From Frankiales bacterium (GTDB lineage Bacteria > Actinomycetota > Actinomycetes > S36-B12 > CAIYMF01): a stretch of 64,000 bases of DNA. A program made the translations under genes and the position numbers. This document shows, piece by piece, positions 61,284 through 64,000 of this stretch. Positions within the stretch are counted from its first letter, which is position 1, and each line of letters starts with the position of its first letter. The stretch lies in the NCBI GenBank assembly GCA_016125335.1, contig WGLY01000035.1:1-64000 (forward strand), given 5' to 3'. A model generated the notes under the pieces. That model ran no database searches, was not told the DNA's origin, and worked only from the letters and a program-made list of their open reading frames with translations.

Positions 61284-62002
61284 GCCCGGTCACCGCTCGC
61301 TGTCCTGAAGATCCGGCGCGCCCCCTGACCGATCCGTGTCGGCCGCGTCGTTGTCCACGGATGTTGTCCACACGGGTGTGCACGGACCGGCGGCTGAGCA
61401 CGACGCCCTGTGGACGGAGCTGTGCACCGACCTGTGCAGAAGAATTCCTCGCCGAAACCCCTTGTGCCCGTGGAGGGATCGCCACTATCAATCTCCCACG
61501 CCCTCCGCGGCGGACCGAGGAACCGGGAGACCGGGGACACGGACCACGAGGGAGGCGGCTCGGTCGGAGAACGGCGAACCACTCCGGAGAGGGCGACCTC
61601 ACCGGCTGCGCGTGTCAGCGCAGGGCGAGTCAGGACCGGCTGGGAGACCATCCGCTCGCGCGGTGCCCGTCGCGACGGCGACCTGCTCGCAGGACGCCGG
61701 GACGGCAGGCGACCCGGCTCGCCGGGAGACGGCGCAGCGGCCGCGGTGACACCCGCGGGTCGAGCCCTCCCCGGGTCTCCCGGGGCGGGGCCGACGGTCG
61801 GCAGCAGGCCCCTTGACCTCATACGTCGAGGGGCCTTGTTGCGTCCGGGGTCGTCCGCTGCCTGTCGCGCAACCCCTTGTGCCCCAGGGGTTGTCGAGGT
61901 CTCGACACACGCATCGCTCAGTTGGGTCAAAGGTCCTCCGGTCCCTCCCGGGCCTCGCTAGCCTGCGGCGCTGATCCCGACGCGCGCCACCGAAGGAGTC
62001 CC
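61284..62002. other. Gene-free 0.7-kb region with DnaA-box-like sites
   Basis: No convincing coding sequence in 719 bp. TTGTCCACG at 61351-61359 and an exact TTGTCCACA at 61364-61372 stand 13 bp apart in the same direction, with TGTGGACGG (inverted, 7 of 9) at 61409-61417. A 14-bp direct repeat AACCCCTTGTGCCC occurs at 61456-61469 and 61871-61884. A hairpin with T-rich flank lies at 61806-61836. dnaA, dnaN or recF are not near, so this is not an evident oriC. Confidence 0.5.
61806..61836 (+). terminator. Hairpin with T-rich flank
   Basis: Arms 61806-61817 and 61825-61836 pair over 12 bp with one T-G wobble, loop of 7 nt, followed by TTGTTGCG. It looks like an intrinsic terminator on the plus strand without a recognised gene directly before it, so it may end an unannotated short transcript. 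Confidence 0.55.
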
Positions 62003-63472
62003 ATGGCCGTCGACACGACAACCGCCACCACGTCCTCCTGGGACCGCTGGTTCCACCTCAGCGAGCGGCGCTCCACCAACGGCCGCGAGGTGCGCGGCGG
62101 CCTCGTCACCTTCTTCACGATGGCGTACATCGTGGTGCTCAACCCGCTCATCATCGGCACCGCCAAGGACGACACAGGCGCCTTCATCGGCGGCAGCAGC
62201 GTCGTCACCTCGATCGCGCAGGTGACGGCCGCCACGGCCCTCGCAGCCGGCCTGATCACCGTCGCCATGGGCGTGTTCGGCCGTTTCCCCGTGGCGCTGG
62301 CCGCGGGCCTGGGCATCAACGGCGTCGTCGCGTTCACGCTGGCCCCGCACATGACGTGGGCCGACGCGATGGGCATCGTCGTGCTCGAGGGCCTGCTCAT
62401 CTCGGTGCTGGTGCTCACCGGGTTCCGCACGGCGGTGTTCCACGCCGTGCCCGAGCAGCTGAAGTACGCCATCGGCGTGGGCATCGGCCTGTTCATCACC
62501 ATCATCGGCCTGGTCGACGCCGGCATCACGCGCCCGGGCGTCCCGCTGATCAGCTTCGGCGACAACGGCGCGCTGCGCGGCTGGCCCTCGTTCGTGTTCG
62601 TGTTCGGCCTGCTGCTCACGTCGGTGCTGGTGGCCCGCAAGGTGCGCGGCGCCATCCTCATCGGGATCGTCGCCAGCACGGTGCTCTCGATGGTGATCGA
62701 GGCGATCGCGCACGTCGGCCCGCAGACCGGGCCGGACGGCACGGTGGTGAACCCGAACGGCTGGTCGCTCAACGTCCCGAGCTGGCCGTCGTCCGTGGTC
62801 GCGACGCCGGACTTCGGGGCCATCGGCCACGTGAGCCTGTTCGGCGGGTTCTCGGCCATCGGCTGGGTCGCGGCGTCGCTGGCCGTCTTCTCGCTCATGC
62901 TCAGCGACTTCTTCGACACCATGGGCACGGTGTTCGGCCTGGCCAACGAGGGCGAGATCCTCACCGAGGAGGGGGAGGTGCCGCACTTCGAGGCGATCCT
63001 GCTCGTGGACTCGCTCGCGGCGGTGGCCGGCGGCGTGGCCAACACCTCGAGCAACACCAGCTACATCGAGTCGGCGTCCGGCGTCGGCGAGGGGGCGCGC
63101 ACCGGCATCGCGTCGCTCGCCACGGGGGCGCTGTTCCTCGTGGCGATGTTCTTCTCGCCGCTGGTGACGATCGTGCCCCACGAGGCGGCGACGCCGGCGC
63201 TGGTGGTGGTCGGGTTCCTGATGATGACCCAGATCCGCCACATCGACTTCACCGACTACGAGATCGGCATCCCCGCGTTCCTCACGATGGTGCTGATGCC
63301 CTTCACCTACTCGATCACCAACGGCATCGGGGCGGGCTTCATCTCCTACGTGCTCATCAAGTCGGTCAACGGCAAGGCCCGCGAGGTGCCGGTCCTGCTC
63401 TGGGTGGTCTCGGCCGCGTTCGCCGTCTACTTCGCCTACGACCCGATCACGCAGCTGCTGGGCGTGGGGTAG
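62003..63472 (+). CDS. Purine permease, AzgA-type (NCS2 family)
   Basis: A 489-aa integral membrane protein. The start REVRGGLVTFFTMAYIVVLNP, GRFPVALAAGLGINGVVAF, DFFDTMGTVFGLANEGE and the NTSSNTSYIESASGVGEGARTG motif are those of the AzgA/hypoxanthine-adenine-guanine permease branch, which imports purines with protons. About twelve hydrophobic segments are visible. The ATG is preceded by AAGGAG 6 nt upstream, after the 0.7-kb gene-free region. Confidence 0.93.
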   Translation: MAVDTTTATTSSWDRWFHLSERRSTNGREVRGGLVTFFTMAYIVVLNPLIIGTAKDDTGAFIGGSSVVTSIAQVTAATALAAGLITVAMGVFGRFPVALAAGLGINGVVAFTLAPHMTWADAMGIVVLEGLLISVLVLTGFRTAVFHAVPEQLKYAIGVGIGLFITIIGLVDAGITRPGVPLISFGDNGALRGWPSFVFVFGLLLTSVLVARKVRGAILIGIVASTVLSMVIEAIAHVGPQTGPDGTVVNPNGWSLNVPSWPSSVVATPDFGAIGHVSLFGGFSAIGWVAASLAVFSLMLSDFFDTMGTVFGLANEGEILTEEGEVPHFEAILLVDSLAAVAGGVANTSSNTSYIESASGVGEGARTGIASLATGALFLVAMFFSPLVTIVPHEAATPALVVVGFLMMTQIRHIDFTDYEIGIPAFLTMVLMPFTYSITNGIGAGFISYVLIKSVNGKAREVPVLLWVVSAAFAVYFAYDPITQLLGVG

Positions 63473-63556
63473 GCGGGCGGCGGCCGGTCCGGCGCCTCCC
63501 CCGGGACCCCCGGACGGGGCCCGGACGGGGGCCCGCGCTCCACTGGCGGGGCCGTT

Positions 63557-63576
63557 CACCGGCCGTTCGGCCGGTG
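63557..63576 (+). terminator. Hairpin after purine permease
   Basis: Eight-bp arms (63557-63564 and 63569-63576) with loop GTTC, in the gap between the permease and the phosphate transporter gene, followed by TTCGCC. Termination is plausible but other GC-rich hairpins in 63480-63540 could serve instead. Confidence 0.5.
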
Positions 63577-63670
63577 TTCGCCCCCCGGCTGGACAACCGT
63601 TGCCAGATGGTCATGATGGTGCGCGGCGGGATGGTCGACGTGACTGCCCCACGGGTGGTGGAGACGGTTC

Positions 63671-64000
63671 GTGGACCTGACCCTGGTCGCCCTGGTCGCG
63701 GTCGTGGCCCTGGCGCTGCTCTTCGACTTCACCAACGGCTTCCACGACGCCGCCAACTCCGTGTCCACGGTCGTGGCCACGCGCGTGCTGCCGGCCAAGT
63801 GGGCGGTCTGGTTCTCGGCCTTCTTCAACTTCGCCGCCGTGTTCATCGTCGGCACGGCCGTGGCCAACACCGTGGCCAAGACCGTGCACTCCGACGTCAC
63901 CGGCATCGCGGTGGTGTTCTCGGCGCTCTTCGCGGCCATCCTGTGGAACTACGCCACCTGGTGGTTCGGCATGCCGTCGTCGTCGAGCCACGCCCTCATC
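63671..64000 (+). CDS. Inorganic phosphate transporter (PitA-like), N-terminal part
   Basis: The first 110 codons of a low-affinity phosphate:cation symporter, continuing past the right edge. The PHO4/Pit signature GFHDAANSVSTVVATRVL and WNYATWWFGMPSSSSHALI are both present, with three hydrophobic segments. The GTG at 63671 is chosen as it directly precedes the first helix (VDLTLVALVAVVALALLFDFTNGFHD); a weak GGAG lies upstream. Confidence 0.92.
   Translation, partial: MDLTLVALVAVVALALLFDFTNGFHDAANSVSTVVATRVLPAKWAVWFSAFFNFAAVFIVGTAVANTVAKTVHSDVTGIAVVFSALFAAILWNYATWWFGMPSSSSHALI

Noticed and set aside
61351-61417. Chromosomal replication origin
   Set aside because: Only three box-like sites and no dnaA, dnaN, recF or gyrB nearby.
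61410-61961. Reading frames of up to 183 codons in the gene-free region
   Set aside because: No recognisable domain, no ribosome site, Arg/Gly/Pro-biased composition, and they cross a hairpin and the repeat.
1-64000. CRISPR array or cas genes
   Set aside because: No regularly spaced short repeats or Cas-like motifs were seen. The only notable direct repeats are the att cores, arm repeats and the 14-bp pair at 61.5-61.9 kb.

Overview
The window is very GC-rich, densely coded DNA with GC-ending codons, frequent GTG starts and many 4-bp stop/start overlaps. This composition, together with genes such as a TrwC/TraA-type relaxase next to an AlpA-like excisionase and tyrosine integrase, and DnaA-box-like TTGTCCACA sites, points to a high-GC actinobacterium. 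The genus cannot be fixed from the sequence alone.

Positions 1-22.8 kb form a catabolic region for carboxylic, probably aromatic or phenylpropanoid-type, acids activated as CoA thioesters. A tandem-duplicated HxlR regulator (1857-2915) is divergent from an operon of SCP-x-type thiolase, carotenoid-cleavage/lignostilbene-type oxygenase, VOC protein, feruloyl-CoA-synthetase-like ligase and a second acyl-CoA ligase (3053-10066). A perfect 21-bp hairpin separates it from a leftward operon carrying a complete branched-chain-type ABC importer (LivG-F-H-M-J) and a further acyl-CoA ligase (16934-10124). Another leftward operon holds an SDR, a TesB-like thioesterase and a fifth ligase (20887-17326). 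A hotdog thioesterase and a hydroxyacid-oxoacid-transhydrogenase-like iron alcohol dehydrogenase follow. Two of the leftward transcription units share a 27-bp upstream motif.

Positions 22.9-27.2 kb hold housekeeping or accessory single genes: a small phage-protease-domain protein, a CDF metal exporter, a stand-alone B3/B4 protein, a DUF72 protein and a zinc alcohol dehydrogenase.

Positions 27,238-47,390 are an integrated mobile element inserted in the 3' part of tRNA-Phe(GAA). A 44-bp direct repeat marks both ends; the right copy belongs to the intact tRNA and the left copy is the displaced 3' fragment. The element encodes a MobF relaxase-helicase, an AlpA-like excisionase and a tyrosine integrase. 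I see no coupling ATPase, mating-pore or replication genes, so it looks mobilizable rather than self-transmissible. Its cargo is an envelope-directed module: a lipoprotein, two ABC ATPases and one large FtsX-type permease bracketed by a histidine kinase and a response regulator; a second response regulator and kinase; two PAP2 lipid phosphatases; a COG4705-like membrane protein; a low-complexity secreted protein; and a frameshifted receiver-like gene.

Positions 47.4-64 kb return to chromosomal genes: tRNA-Phe, a ROK repressor divergent from xylA-xylB, tRNA-Asp and tRNA-Glu, a zincin, a large PAS-GGDEF-degenerate-EAL protein, a lipoprotein, a GT2-GtrA fusion with a GT39 glycosyltransferase, a lipase-like hydrolase, a 0.7-kb gene-free stretch with DnaA-box-like sites, an AzgA-type purine permease and the start of a PitA phosphate transporter.
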